DNA of 64,000 bases from Acidobacteriaceae bacterium (GTDB taxonomy: Bacteria > Acidobacteriota > Terriglobia > Terriglobales > Acidobacteriaceae): positions 168,372 through 232,371 of the forward strand of contig JAPWKG010000004.1 in assembly GCA_028283625.1 (NCBI GenBank), written 5' to 3'. Positions within the stretch are counted from its first letter, which is position 1, and the number at the start of each line of letters is the position of its first letter. Both the position numbers and the translations under genes were made by a program. The notes beneath the pieces were generated by a model, which had not been told where the DNA came from, did not search any database, and saw nothing but the letters and a program-made list of their open reading frames with translations. Shown here piece by piece: positions 38,587 through 47,650 of this stretch.

Positions 38587-39831
38587 GTGACTCGAGCTGC
38601 ATGTACCATCGTTTCCCCGAATTATCTGGCGTACGCTCGTACGCTTGCGACCTCGTATCTGGCGCAGCATCCGGGGCATCGCTTCTTTGTGCTGATTGTT
38701 GCGAACCTGCAGGACGCAGCCCCGTTTCGTGGCGCGGACTTTGAGCCGGTGATGCTGCCCGAGATTGGTGTAGCCAATCTGCGCACAGAGGCGATGAAGT
38801 ACGACATTCTGGAGTTGAACACGAATGTGAAGCCTGCATTCATGCGCTACCTCCTGCAAAAGCACGGGCTCGACCAGCTTGTGTATCTTGATCCGGATAT
38901 CTATGTCTACGCTCCGCTGGAGCCGGTGTTTGAGGCGCTCGATCAAGGTGCTTCCGCGGTTCTGACGCCGCACATGACCACGCCGGTCTGGGATGGCAAG
39001 CAGCCCAGCGAACAGGAGCTTCTGTATAACGGCACCTATAACCTGGGGTTTGTAGCGGTCAGCAGCTCTGCTGAGTCTGTACGGATTCTTGACTGGTGGG
39101 ACGTCCGCTGCCTGGAGGCAGGTTTCTCTGAAGGCCGTACCGGTCTGTTTGTTGATCAGAAGTGGATGAACCTTGTGCCGGGTATGTTTGACCGCGTTTT
39201 CATTACGCGCGATGCCGGGCTGAACATGGCGTACTGGAATCTGCATGAGCGCTCTTTGGCCAAGGGCAGCGATGGCTGGGTGGTGGAAAGCCCTGTGAGC
39301 GGTCGTGTGCCGCTCCGTTTCTTCCATTTTTCGGGCATCGTGGTTACGGACGACTCGGTGCTTTCCAAGCACACGAACCGTTTCACGCTGGACGCGCGCC
39401 CCGATCTTACCGAAGCCTTTGCTGCGTACAAGCAGGCGGTCCGTGCGGAGAAGGCATCAGCATCGGCGGCAGAAAGCCTGCCGTATGGTTTCGATACGAT
39501 GAGCGATGGCTCGACGGTAACGCGCCTCGCACGCCGTTTGTATGCAGCCAATCTCGAACACTTTCAGGGCGTGGATCCGTTCGATTCCAACGGTGCGTTT
39601 GGACGCTTTGCCGCGGAGAAGAAGCTGGTGCAGGGCGTTGTCGCTCCGGCGAAGTCCACATGGAAGGACTTCAACCCGCGGGATCGCCGCGTGGAGGCGG
39701 TGCATCGTCTGCTTGGGTTTGCGTTGCGTTTGCTGGGGCCGCACAAGTATGAGCTTTTGATGCGTTATCTGGCGCACATCAGCGTACTGCGCCAGCAAGG
39801 CGTGTTTCTGTATCCCGGGAAAGGGAAGTAA
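38587..39831 (+). CDS. GT8-like glycosyltransferase
   Basis: 414 aa from a GTG. The N-terminus TRAACTIVSPNYLAYARTLA is a nucleotide-sugar-binding start, and VYLDPDIYVYAPLEPVF contains the D-x-D metal site. NGTYNLGFVAVSSS and FVDQKWMNLVPGMFDRVFI follow, as in GT8-like (glycogenin/LgtC-type) enzymes. RFFHFSGIV late in the sequence provides a His often found near the donor site. The C-terminal 120 aa are unassigned. It lies in the middle of the glycan cluster, so it likely adds a sugar to the repeat unit. Confidence 0.82.
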   Translation: MTRAACTIVSPNYLAYARTLATSYLAQHPGHRFFVLIVANLQDAAPFRGADFEPVMLPEIGVANLRTEAMKYDILELNTNVKPAFMRYLLQKHGLDQLVYLDPDIYVYAPLEPVFEALDQGASAVLTPHMTTPVWDGKQPSEQELLYNGTYNLGFVAVSSSAESVRILDWWDVRCLEAGFSEGRTGLFVDQKWMNLVPGMFDRVFITRDAGLNMAYWNLHERSLAKGSDGWVVESPVSGRVPLRFFHFSGIVVTDDSVLSKHTNRFTLDARPDLTEAFAAYKQAVRAEKASASAAESLPYGFDTMSDGSTVTRLARRLYAANLEHFQGVDPFDSNGAFGRFAAEKKLVQGVVAPAKSTWKDFNPRDRRVEAVHRLLGFALRLLGPHKYELLMRYLAHISVLRQQGVFLYPGKGK

Positions 39832-39837
39832 ACAGCG

Positions 39838-40896
39838 ATGCCGCGTGCGTTGATCGTAAAGCTGGGAGCCATCGGTGATGTCGTGATGGCGATTCCCGGG
39901 GCTCTCGCCTTGCGGAAGGCCGGTTATGACGTGGATTGGGTTGTGGGCCGCGCAGCCGCACAGGTGTTGCAGCTCTATCCGTGGATCAACCGGATTGAGG
40001 TGGAGGAGCGGCCGCTGCTGAGCGGCAAGCCCGGTGCAATCTTTGCGTTGTGGCGGCGACTGCGTCGGCACTCCTATGACGTTGTGGCGACGTTGTATTA
40101 CGACAAGCGATACAAGATTCTTACGTTGCCGGTGCGGGCGGCGCGCAAGGTTCTGCTCTCGCAGCAGGATCGTGCTACTTCGTTGCTGCACGGGCGGCAT
40201 CACACCGATGAGTATGCCAGGATTTTGCTCGGCCGCACGGATGAGGCGTTGCCGGAGCAGCTTGCGCCTGTTCCGGCGGAGCATCTGCCCGAGTCACCGC
40301 TTCCTCGGGGAGCAAAGCCCCGTGTTGTGATGGTGGCTGCGGGAGCGCGCAACGCTTTACGTGATGATGCGCTGCGCCGGTGGCCCGTTGAGAGCTATGT
40401 CGCATTGGCAAAGCTGCTGCTGGCGCGAGGCTATGAGGTTGTGCTGGCCGGCGGACCGGACGATGCCTGGGCTTCTCCGTACTTTGCAACGCTCTCGATT
40501 ACGGATGTGACGGCCAAGCTTTCTTTGACAGAGACGATCGCCCTTTTCGAGTCTTCGGACGTCGTCTGCACGCACGATACCGGCCCATTGCACCTGGCCG
40601 GGATCACGCAGGCCGGAGTCGTGACGATCTTTGGTCCGGTGGATCCGAGAGGACGCCTGCCGCAGCGGCATAACTGCGTTGCGTTATGGGGCGGTGAGGG
40701 ATTTGCCTGCAGGCCTTGCTATGACGGCCGCTCATATGCGCCGTGCTCAAACAACCTGTGCATGCAGCAGATCACGCCGTCGATGGTTCTGGGCGAGATT
40801 GAAACGGTTCTGGAGGCGCGGCGAACGCAGAAGCCGTTTGTACCGCGAGTTCGCGTGCCGCGTCATACCCCGGTGCAGATGGTGGAGCTTGGATGA
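39838..40896 (+). CDS. GT9 (heptosyltransferase-like) glycosyltransferase
   Basis: 352 aa. MPRALIVKLGAIGDVVMAIP is the classic WaaF/WaaC N-terminus, and VVCTHDTGPLHLAGITQAG with VTIFGPVDPRGRLP is the GT9 donor-binding end. A Cys-rich segment (FACRPCYDGRSYAPCSNNLC) late in the protein resembles the CxxC motifs seen in some GT9 enzymes. The stop overlaps the gmhB-like start by 4 bases, which ties it to heptose metabolism. Transfer of a heptose or related sugar to lipid A core or to the glycan is expected. Confidence 0.88.
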   Translation: MPRALIVKLGAIGDVVMAIPGALALRKAGYDVDWVVGRAAAQVLQLYPWINRIEVEERPLLSGKPGAIFALWRRLRRHSYDVVATLYYDKRYKILTLPVRAARKVLLSQQDRATSLLHGRHHTDEYARILLGRTDEALPEQLAPVPAEHLPESPLPRGAKPRVVMVAAGARNALRDDALRRWPVESYVALAKLLLARGYEVVLAGGPDDAWASPYFATLSITDVTAKLSLTETIALFESSDVVCTHDTGPLHLAGITQAGVVTIFGPVDPRGRLPQRHNCVALWGGEGFACRPCYDGRSYAPCSNNLCMQQITPSMVLGEIETVLEARRTQKPFVPRVRVPRHTPVQMVELG

Positions 40897-41453
40897 GTTT
40901 TCCTGCGTTGTTTCTGGACCGTGATGGTGTGGTCAATCACGAGGTAGGGTATCTGCACCGCATCGAAGATGTGCGGTGGGTGGATGGCATCTTCTCGCTG
41001 GTGCGTAGCGCGATTGCACAGGGATACAAGATCGTAGTCGTCACGAACCAGTCGGGGATTGGGCGGGGCTATTACTCGGAAGAACAGTTTCATGCACTGA
41101 TGGACTGGATGCGCGAGGAGTTTGTTCAACAAGGCGCAGCGCTGCACGCGGTCTATTTCTGCCCGTTCCACCCTCGGGATGCGGAAGGGCTGTATCAGCG
41201 GGAGCATGAAGACAGAAAGCCTGGCCCGGGAATGCTGCTGCGTGCAGCACGCGATCTGGATCTCGACCTAAGCCGCTCGCTGATGATCGGTGATCGCTGC
41301 TCCGATATTGGAGCAGCCAAAGCGGCCGGTGTCCCTGTAGCTTTCTTGATGAGCGGCACGGAACCGGCCGGTTGTGAGGCCGCCGGGCCGTACATCGCAA
41401 TTGATTCGCTGGCTGAGGTGGAGCGCAGGCTTACGGAAGCTCAGCTTCTTTAA
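40893..41453 (+). CDS. gmhB: D,D-heptose 1,7-bisphosphate phosphatase-like HAD enzyme
   Basis: 186 aa. HAD motif I FLDRDGVVNHEVGY, motif II VVTNQSGIGRGYYSEE, the zinc-binding loop CPFHPRDAEGLYQREHEDRK (Cys-x-His type, shorter on Cys than in E. coli), K in RKPGPGM, and motif IV MIGDRCSDIGAAKAAG. GmhB removes the C7 phosphate in ADP-heptose synthesis. Other ADP-heptose genes (gmhA, hldE, hldD) are not in this window. It converges on rfbC with a 23-base overlap of coding ends. Confidence 0.88.
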   Translation: MSFPALFLDRDGVVNHEVGYLHRIEDVRWVDGIFSLVRSAIAQGYKIVVVTNQSGIGRGYYSEEQFHALMDWMREEFVQQGAALHAVYFCPFHPRDAEGLYQREHEDRKPGPGMLLRAARDLDLDLSRSLMIGDRCSDIGAAKAAGVPVAFLMSGTEPAGCEAAGPYIAIDSLAEVERRLTEAQLL

Positions 41454-41982
41454 AAAGCTGGCCGAGAGCGTCCTTGCCAGAGATGGAAGGCTCCAGGCCT
41501 TCGAGCGGCCAATCGATAGCCAGCGTTGGGTCGTTCCAGAGAATGGAGCGCTCGCCCGCGGGGTGGTAGCCGCGTGTCGTCTTGTACATGACCTCGGCCT
41601 CAGAAGAGAGCACGAGGAAGCCATGAGCGAATCCTTCCGGAATCCAAAGCATCTCGAGCGGCCCTTCGGCTGGAGACTTGAGGTGGAAGCCTGCCCACTT
41701 GCCGAAGTCCGGAGAGTCGCGGCGTAGATCGACGGCGACGTCATAGATATGCCCACGCAGCGCCCGCACAAGCTTTCCCTGCGGTTCTCCGAGCTGGTAG
41801 TGCAGACCACGCAGAACGCCGCGCGCGGAAAGAGATTGATTGTCCTGTGCCCAGGTGGTTGGCAGGCCGGCTTCTTCAAAACGCTTTGCGTTGAAGGTTT
41901 CAGAGAACCATCCGCGGCTATCGCCAAATTGTTGTGGGCGGAGGATCTTTACGTCAGACAGCGCGGTAGGAAAAATCTGCAT
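41431..41982 (-). CDS. rfbC: dTDP-4-dehydrorhamnose 3,5-epimerase
   Basis: 183 aa from MQIFPTALSDVKILRP, the usual family start; an upstream ATG at 42015 would add 11 residues. Cupin signatures: FGDSRGWFSETFN, QDNQSLSARGVLRGLHYQ (catalytic His), GKLVRALRGHIYDVAVDLR and WIPEGFAHGFLVLS. It acts between rfbB and rfbD in rhamnose synthesis. Unlike rfbB and rfbA it is on the opposite strand. No rfbD is seen in the window. Confidence 0.95.
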   Translation of the reverse strand: MQIFPTALSDVKILRPQQFGDSRGWFSETFNAKRFEEAGLPTTWAQDNQSLSARGVLRGLHYQLGEPQGKLVRALRGHIYDVAVDLRRDSPDFGKWAGFHLKSPAEGPLEMLWIPEGFAHGFLVLSSEAEVMYKTTRGYHPAGERSILWNDPTLAIDWPLEGLEPSISGKDALGQLFKEAELP

Positions 41983-42264
41983 CTCATGAATGATTAGAGC
42001 ACGACCAATATTCATTCTTTGCCCGAAGATTTGCGTGAGATGAACGCTTGGTTTGATGAGCCTAACTGTAAGACTGAAAAGCAGTTAGGGCAAAAAAAGA
42101 ACACAACTTTTTCAGCAGCACCGGGTTTGCCCTGTAGACTAGAAGGACATCGTACTCCGATGCTGTTTAACTTTTTCTTGCTCCTCCCTTAGTGAGCTTC
42201 ACATGTGGCAATCGTAGAAGCCTGAAAGATCCCCCTTTCAGCTTCGAAGCTACGCCTGTCACGG

Positions 42265-43002
42265 ATGGCTTTTTCCATGCCTCTTGAGCAAACGGATTCG
42301 ACAAGCACGCTCGAGCATGCCGGTTTTGATCTTCCGGAAGCTTCTGCCGCGCACCCGGTGAGTTCCTATGCGAGCCCACAACGGTTGCTGCGCTATCGCG
42401 TGATCAAGCGCTTGATCGATGTAGCGCTGATTTTGTTGATGTCTCCGATTCTTATCCCGGTCGTGCTTTTGATCGCGCTTGCGGTGCGAGTGACCTCGCC
42501 TGGCCCGATCTTCTTTTCGCATCGTAGAATCCGCGCGCACGGCGATTTCTTTTCGATGTGGAAGTTCCGCACGATGTGCGTGAACTCCGCCGAGGTGCTC
42601 GAGGAGTATCTCAAGCACAACCCGCAGGCGCGGGCGGAGTGGCTGAAGAACCATAAGTTGAAGAATGATCCTCGTGTGACGAGCGTTGGCGACTTTTTGC
42701 GCCGTACCTCTCTGGACGAACTGCCACAGCTTTGGAATGTGTTGACCGGCTCGATGAGTCTGGTGGGGCCTCGCCCCATTGTGGCCGCCGAGGTGGAAAA
42801 ATACGGCCGTTATTTTGCCGATTACTCCTCTGTAAAGCCGGGGTTGACGGGCTTATGGCAGGTTTCGGGCCGTTCGCGTACCAGCTACGCCGAGCGCGTG
42901 CAGCTTGACCGCCAGTACGCTCGCGAATGGAGCCTGCGTATGGATCTCAAGATCCTTGTCCGTACCGTGACTTCGGTGGTCAACCAGGACGGCGCGTACT
43001 AA
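42265..43002 (+). CDS. Undecaprenyl-phosphate sugar-1-phosphate transferase (priming enzyme)
   Basis: 245 aa. After a 45-aa soluble N-terminus there is one hydrophobic hairpin (VALILLMSPILIPVVLLIAL), then the catalytic domain of the bacterial sugar transferase family: GPIFFSHRRIRAHGDFFSMW, KFRTMCVNSAEV, LRRTSLDELPQLWNVLTGSM, SLVGPRPIV and YSSVKPGLTGLWQVSGRS. It is the short form, lacking the N-terminal helices of WcaJ/WbaP. It starts glycan assembly by loading a sugar phosphate on the lipid carrier. A 282-base gap and separate transcription from rfbC precede it. Confidence 0.93.
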   Translation: MAFSMPLEQTDSTSTLEHAGFDLPEASAAHPVSSYASPQRLLRYRVIKRLIDVALILLMSPILIPVVLLIALAVRVTSPGPIFFSHRRIRAHGDFFSMWKFRTMCVNSAEVLEEYLKHNPQARAEWLKNHKLKNDPRVTSVGDFLRRTSLDELPQLWNVLTGSMSLVGPRPIVAAEVEKYGRYFADYSSVKPGLTGLWQVSGRSRTSYAERVQLDRQYAREWSLRMDLKILVRTVTSVVNQDGAY

Positions 43003-43366
43003 CTTCGGTACGATAATCATCCTGAACGGGTGAGAAAGATTTCAGAAGTTTTTGATTTTGCATCGCCTAAAAGGCGCGATTTTGGCTGTGCAGGAACTGT
43101 GTAGAGCAAATGTGCAGAATTTCCTCTGAATGACAGTTCTTAGGATACCGGCCACGGGCGTTGCAACGGGCAATTTTCCCTTGCGGTGCGCCGAATAGTA
43201 AAGGGGCAGGTCCCGGAGGAGGAACTTGAGTTCGGGCGCGCAGCCGGCGAGCGAAGGCCGGAGTCCAGCGGATGAGGGGGCGTGGAGAAACCTGCAAGGG
43301 TTCTTCCCGCGCTTTTTAGGCAGCGTAAAAGCGGGGCGGCAGATTCGCCGCCCCCAAGAGAGCGAT
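43003..43366. other. Intergenic junction between the glycan locus and the mobile element
   Basis: No gene is visible in these 364 bases. The first half is AT-richer and the second half (from about 43200) has the G-rich, arginine-poor-coding style seen upstream of the ardC-like gene. The left boundary of the element probably lies here. No tRNA gene or obvious attachment repeat could be found by eye. Confidence 0.4.
43326..43354 (-). terminator. Terminator of the ardC-DUF6908 operon
   Basis: On the minus strand GGGGCGGC pairs with GCCGCCCC across GAATCT and is followed by GCTTTTACG. It lies 13 bases after the DUF6908 stop. Confidence 0.75.
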
Positions 43367-43780
43367 CTACCCGAGAATGCACTTGTCCGTGAAAGCCTCC
43401 ACGAACCTCTGCGCGGCAAGGTTCTTGTCCCAAAGCTTGGCAAAGTTCTCGTGCTGTTCGTGCAGTTGAGGGTGGAAGCAGTAATTGCCGTCACGAACAA
43501 AGCGGCTCCATTGCTCGATGCCTACGCGATCGTTTCTCCAATAGAACGGATTCAGGTGTGCGCCTCCCGCAAAGCCAAGCTCGAAGCACATCTCCGGGTC
43601 ACGCATCAGGTCGCCGTTCTGTTCGCTGTAGTGGGCAACAGAGACAGCCGGAAGTCCACAAGGGCCGGACTCGTCGACGGCCTCGATGACAAGCGCCATG
43701 TACGGTTCGTTGGTTATCTTGAGGTAAAGGCCGGGATGCCATCCCCCGGCCTTCCTAATAAGCTCCAGAACGGTCTTCAT
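43367..43780 (-). CDS. DUF6908 domain protein
   Basis: 137 aa: MKTVLELIRKAGGWHPGLYL, NEPYMALVIEAVDES, GLPAVSVAHYSEQNGDLM and RDPEMCFELGF. These features match the DUF6908 family as I know it from plasmids and integrated elements; its function is unknown. The start overlaps the stop of the ardC-like gene (ATGA), so the pair is coupled. A hairpin terminator closes the operon. Confidence 0.85.
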   Translation of the reverse strand: MKTVLELIRKAGGWHPGLYLKITNEPYMALVIEAVDESGPCGLPAVSVAHYSEQNGDLMRDPEMCFELGFAGGAHLNPFYWRNDRVGIEQWSRFVRDGNYCFHPQLHEQHENFAKLWDKNLAAQRFVEAFTDKCILG

Positions 43781-44682
43781 GCCGCCACCTCCGCAAGCTC
43801 TGCTTCGGTGGCCGGTTCGTGTTCTTCGTCCGCTGCGAGCGGCTCCAAGGCAGCAAGGATGACGGCGGCGGTCTGCTGAATCACCTCTAAGCTCTCGGCC
43901 AGCAACGATGCATTGCCGTGGTAAAGGTGGATGTAATCGGCGGACGCGGAACCCGTCACCAGCCCAACGGCTTTGCCGACAACAAAGGCCACAGCCTCGG
44001 CCTCGGTTTCACGTACCGTCTTCGTAGTTGCCGTGCGGCGTTCCGCCTTATGCAAAAGCTCGTGCGCCGTTTCATGAACAAGCGTGGCGAAAGTTTCGGC
44101 CTTGGACTGTCCGGGTAGGATGGCGATGCGCCCGCCGTAGCTCATGCCAAGGGCTGGCGCGATGCTCGGGTTGTAGACAAGCTGAATGCCTTTGTCTTGT
44201 ACGAACGCCGCCAGACGCTCCAAGTTCTCGCCGGGGTCGCCGGAGACTTCGCGCATCTCGGGCAGGTCGACGCCGTCGGTCTGCGAAATATCGAAAACAT
44301 AGGCGTTGCGGAATCCAAGCAAGACACGTTCGTTCTGCTTGGTGATGTCCTTCTGTGCTTCCTCCTCCTTCTTGCGGCGAACGCCGACGATGGGAGCAAG
44401 GATGCGAATACCTTTCTGTCCGGCCTTCACATTGCGCCCTAAGCTCTTCCACGTCCAGAACCCGGCTACTCTCGTCGCGGTGGGCATCTGCCGAGCAATC
44501 TCCAACACGTTTCCGAAGCTGTAGTTATGGAAGCGGCTCATGGCGGTGAGGTAGTTGGTGAGGGCTTCGGAGTGTCCTGCCTCTAGCTGCTCAATCAAGA
44601 GCTTGATGTTGGCCCGAATGAGTTCCTGTTTGGTGTTGGGCTTCTTGCTGTCGATAGTGACGACGGTGTTCGTGTTGTTCAT
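43777..44682 (-). CDS. ardC: ArdC-like antirestriction / zincin protein
   Basis: 301 aa starting MNNTNTVVTID, with AAGGAG 8 bases upstream. The N-terminal ArdC single-strand-DNA-binding domain (about 20-140) has LTNYLTAMSRFHNYSFGNVL, RVAGFWTWKSLGRNVKAGQK and GIRILAPIVG. The C-terminal metalloprotease-like domain has HETAHELLHKAE (HExxH) and TEAEAVAFVVG. ArdC proteins of conjugative plasmids protect incoming DNA against restriction. The long frame upstream of 44682 is not coding. Confidence 0.9.
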   Translation of the reverse strand: MNNTNTVVTIDSKKPNTKQELIRANIKLLIEQLEAGHSEALTNYLTAMSRFHNYSFGNVLEIARQMPTATRVAGFWTWKSLGRNVKAGQKGIRILAPIVGVRRKKEEEAQKDITKQNERVLLGFRNAYVFDISQTDGVDLPEMREVSGDPGENLERLAAFVQDKGIQLVYNPSIAPALGMSYGGRIAILPGQSKAETFATLVHETAHELLHKAERRTATTKTVRETEAEAVAFVVGKAVGLVTGSASADYIHLYHGNASLLAESLEVIQQTAAVILAALEPLAADEEHEPATEAELAEVAA

Positions 44683-45469
44683 GGTGTTTGCTCCTTGTCG
44701 GCATTTGCTTTTGCACGTCCGCGTTGAAACGCGGCATGTACATGCCGAACGCCTCCTGGCGAAGGCGGGGGTAGCAAGGTGCAAGGGAGGGGTCTCCCCA
44801 CCCGGAGCAAAGCGGAGGGCGAGCGCAGCGAAGGTCTGCACAAGCGGAGCGCGGAAGATTGGGGAAGCCCTTGTCGCCGCGCGGGGGGCAGCGCCCACTA
44901 GGAAGGCTTGGTTTCCTTATTACGTGCGCATCAGCGCACACGATCTATAGGGAGGGCGTTGCGGGAAGGAACGGCCCGCAGAGATTCTCTCTCAAGAATC
45001 AAGTTCTTTTTTCTTCAGGGGTGTCCAGAGGGGATGCTTCTTTTTTTTGAAGGAAAGTGTAGCGAGATCAGGAAGGAGGCAAGCCACCGATCCAAGCTGG
45101 CCCCTTAACCGCAAGAAAACGATCTCAGGTCACCGATGAGCGCTCAATGAACGACTCGGTGATTATCACTTGTCGAAATCAAAACGGTCCATGATCACGA
45201 TGGACTCGATCCGATTGCCTCTGCAGTGACGGTTACGCTAACTGATCGTATCTAATGATTTGATGGGTGTTGAGGGCTACCAACAGCATCCGTGAGCATT
45301 CAAAAACACCGGCAAATCCGTGGATTCGAAATTTCAGAATCCTCGTCCACACCCTCGCTATGATGAGGCCGTCGGCGTCTGATCTACGTCTTGAACGGGA
45401 AAAGGTCGAACCGGACTAGCGAGATGTTTCAGTTCAAAAACCCTAAGATCAGAGGCTCGTGAGCACTAC
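44683..45469. other. 787-base non-coding region of the element
   Basis: No ORF with protein-like composition is present. The left part (44690-44900) is G/C-rich with short repeated words and the right part (45050-45469) is AT-richer with stops in all frames. It may carry the ardC promoter, or be a recombination scar. I see no iteron array or recognisable RNA. Confidence 0.45.
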
Positions 45470-45943
45470 TCATAGCAGCGCCGACTGATTCTTGAGATGT
45501 TCGATCAGTTTGGCGGGATGAATCGGCTTGGCGAGCAACTCAAACTCATAGCCCTGTCGAGAGCCTTCCGTCACGATGTCCGAAATTCCGGCTTGACCGG
45601 AGAACAAGAGTATTCGCGTAGCTGGAAACATCTTCCTCATTGCGATCGCCAGCTCTACTCCATTCATCCCTGGCATCAGGACATCTGAGAGCAGACAGTC
45701 CGGCTGAAACTGCGTCGCTGCATCTATTGCGCCCCAACCATCATAAGCAGCAACGACGTGAAAGCCCGCCATCTCAAGTATTTCTTTCAGCGTATCGGCG
45801 ATGAGCTTTTCATCGTCGACAACCAGAACTTTGGGCAGGCCAGGTCTGGAGTCTTCGGAACCACTTTCATCGAGCGGAAAGCCAGTTTTGTCTCGGAACA
45901 ACTCGGCGGCGGCGTACATGGAGCCAGAAATTATTTCGAACAT
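45470..45943 (-). CDS. Single-domain response regulator (CheY-like receiver)
   Basis: 157 aa from MFEIISGSMYAAAELFRDK. After a 40-aa extension the receiver domain runs to the end: KVLVVDDEKLIADTLKEIL (acidic pocket), DCLLSDVLMPGMNGVELA (phospho-acceptor Asp), ILLFSGQAG (Ser/Thr) and ELLAKPIHPAKL (Lys-Pro). There is no output domain. It starts 25 bases after the stop of the histidine-kinase gene and is most likely its partner. Confidence 0.88.
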   Translation of the reverse strand: MFEIISGSMYAAAELFRDKTGFPLDESGSEDSRPGLPKVLVVDDEKLIADTLKEILEMAGFHVVAAYDGWGAIDAATQFQPDCLLSDVLMPGMNGVELAIAMRKMFPATRILLFSGQAGISDIVTEGSRQGYEFELLAKPIHPAKLIEHLKNQSALL

Positions 45944-45968
45944 GAAGCGCCCTTGAGGGGAAATTATC

Positions 45969-47489
45969 TCATTCCTGATGGGGGTTAAGGCGGGGAGCGG
46001 GCATAGCGAAAGGGAGAAAGATCGTGATCGTAGTACCGCCATATTCCTTTTCGGTACTGCTTGTAACGGAGATCTGACCACCCCGTCTTTCTATCAGCTG
46101 CTTCGCGACCCATAGGCCGATCCCGGTTCCAAGTTCGCCTTTGGTCGTAAAGAAAGGTTCGAATATCTTATCCATATGTTCCGGTTTGATCCCAGCGCCG
46201 GTATCGCGAATGACCGTTTGAATTCCGTCACCTGAAGAGCCGGTGCCTTTTCGGGCGGAGATTTGCAACGTCCCACCCTGTCGCATCGCGTCGATGGCAT
46301 TGGAAATGACATTGGACAAGACCTGAAGCATTTCTCCTCTGCTGACCACGATCTTTTGGAGATCGTTAAACCGCGTGTCCACAACAATTCTAGAGCCCAG
46401 TATTTTCGAGTTATAGACGGTTAGCACATTCTGGATAAGGTCGTGAAGATGAACAGACGTGGGTGAACCTGTGTCTTTGTAATAGCCCAAAGTCTGACGG
46501 GCTATATGGGAGACTCGCTCCAATTCCTCTTCCGCAGTAACTAAGTACTCCTGCACCTTTGCATCAGCGGTGCTGTGTTGACGCGACAGATAGATAAGAT
46601 TCATCACGGATTCGAGAGGGTTATTGATCTCGTGGGCGATGGTGGCCGCCATTCGGCCCGTAGCTGCAAGCTTTTCTGACTGAATCAGCATACGTTCGAT
46701 TCGTTTACGGTCTGAGATGTCACGGGCGATCATGGAGACGGCTATAACCCTGCCTCTGCCATCTCGGATCGGCGAAATCGTCACCGAGACGTCAATCCGC
46801 TCTCCATTCTTCTTTTGGCGCGTGGTCTCATAGTGATCGATACGTTCTCCGAGTCTCAGCTTGCGAAGAATCTCTTCTTCCTCGTAATGCAAATCTTCGG
46901 GAATGATCTTTAACATGGGCTGGCCAATCATCTCTTCGGCGGTATAACCGAACATACGATTGGCTCCCTCGTTCCAACTCTGAACGATCCCATTCAGGTC
47001 CTTGCTGGCGATTGCGTCATCGGCAGATTCAACGATAGCCGCGAGCCGGAATCTACTCTCGTCCGCCTGGCGGCGTTCGGAAAGGTCGCAGGCGGTCTTG
47101 GAAGCTCCAATCACATTACCGGCTTCATTTCGCACAGGGTAGATCGTGACAGAGACCGGGATGCTTCCCCCATTCTTTTTCATCCAGGTTGTCTCATACG
47201 GGTCAATCGTTTGATCGTCTCTCAGTTTCTGAAGACGTGTGCGCTCCTCCTGGTGATCATGCGGCGGAATGAGGCATAAGATCGATTGACCGAGAATCTC
47301 TTCTGCCCGATACCCAAACACCCGTGTAGCCGCACGGTTCCAACTGATGATTTTCCCTGACAAATCTTTACTGATGATGGGATCGGGCGAAGAGTTCACA
47401 AAGGCAGCAAAGTGCAGATGCGTATCAGGCACCATGCCTTGACCATCTTCGGGCTGGTCGGATAGCTGTATATCGGATGCGGGCGTCAA
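45969..47489 (-). CDS. Double-PAS soluble histidine kinase
   Basis: 506 aa (TTG start; ATG at 47435 possible). Two PAS domains with PAC tails (about 28-145 and 150-270) are similar to each other: SKDLSGKIISWNRAATRVFG versus SKDLNGIVQSWNEGANRMFG. HisKA has ATIAHEINNPLESVMNL (His), and the ATPase domain has NVISNAIDAMRQGG (N box), IRDTGAGI (G1) and GTGIGLWVAKQL (G2). No membrane segment, so it senses cytosolic signals such as redox state or light. The receiver gene follows. Confidence 0.92.
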   Translation of the reverse strand: MTPASDIQLSDQPEDGQGMVPDTHLHFAAFVNSSPDPIISKDLSGKIISWNRAATRVFGYRAEEILGQSILCLIPPHDHQEERTRLQKLRDDQTIDPYETTWMKKNGGSIPVSVTIYPVRNEAGNVIGASKTACDLSERRQADESRFRLAAIVESADDAIASKDLNGIVQSWNEGANRMFGYTAEEMIGQPMLKIIPEDLHYEEEEILRKLRLGERIDHYETTRQKKNGERIDVSVTISPIRDGRGRVIAVSMIARDISDRKRIERMLIQSEKLAATGRMAATIAHEINNPLESVMNLIYLSRQHSTADAKVQEYLVTAEEELERVSHIARQTLGYYKDTGSPTSVHLHDLIQNVLTVYNSKILGSRIVVDTRFNDLQKIVVSRGEMLQVLSNVISNAIDAMRQGGTLQISARKGTGSSGDGIQTVIRDTGAGIKPEHMDKIFEPFFTTKGELGTGIGLWVAKQLIERRGGQISVTSSTEKEYGGTTITIFLPFAMPAPRLNPHQE

Positions 47490-47650
47490 GGATGGGAACT
47501 CCGGGAGAATTTACGCACACTGGGTAAATATCGCCCGGCTAAGACCTGAGATGCTGTTTGATAGAGTGGAGTTTCACCAGGGGTCGTCATGTAGCGCATA
47601 GAGGAAAGCCTGAGGCTCGCCCAACTCACCTCTGACCTTCGAGATCATGT

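Noticed and set aside
42066..42090. Hairpin CCTAACTG/CAGTTAGG before the priming transferase
   Set aside because: It is followed by an A-run, not T-run, on the plus strand, so it is not a terminator for either neighbour.
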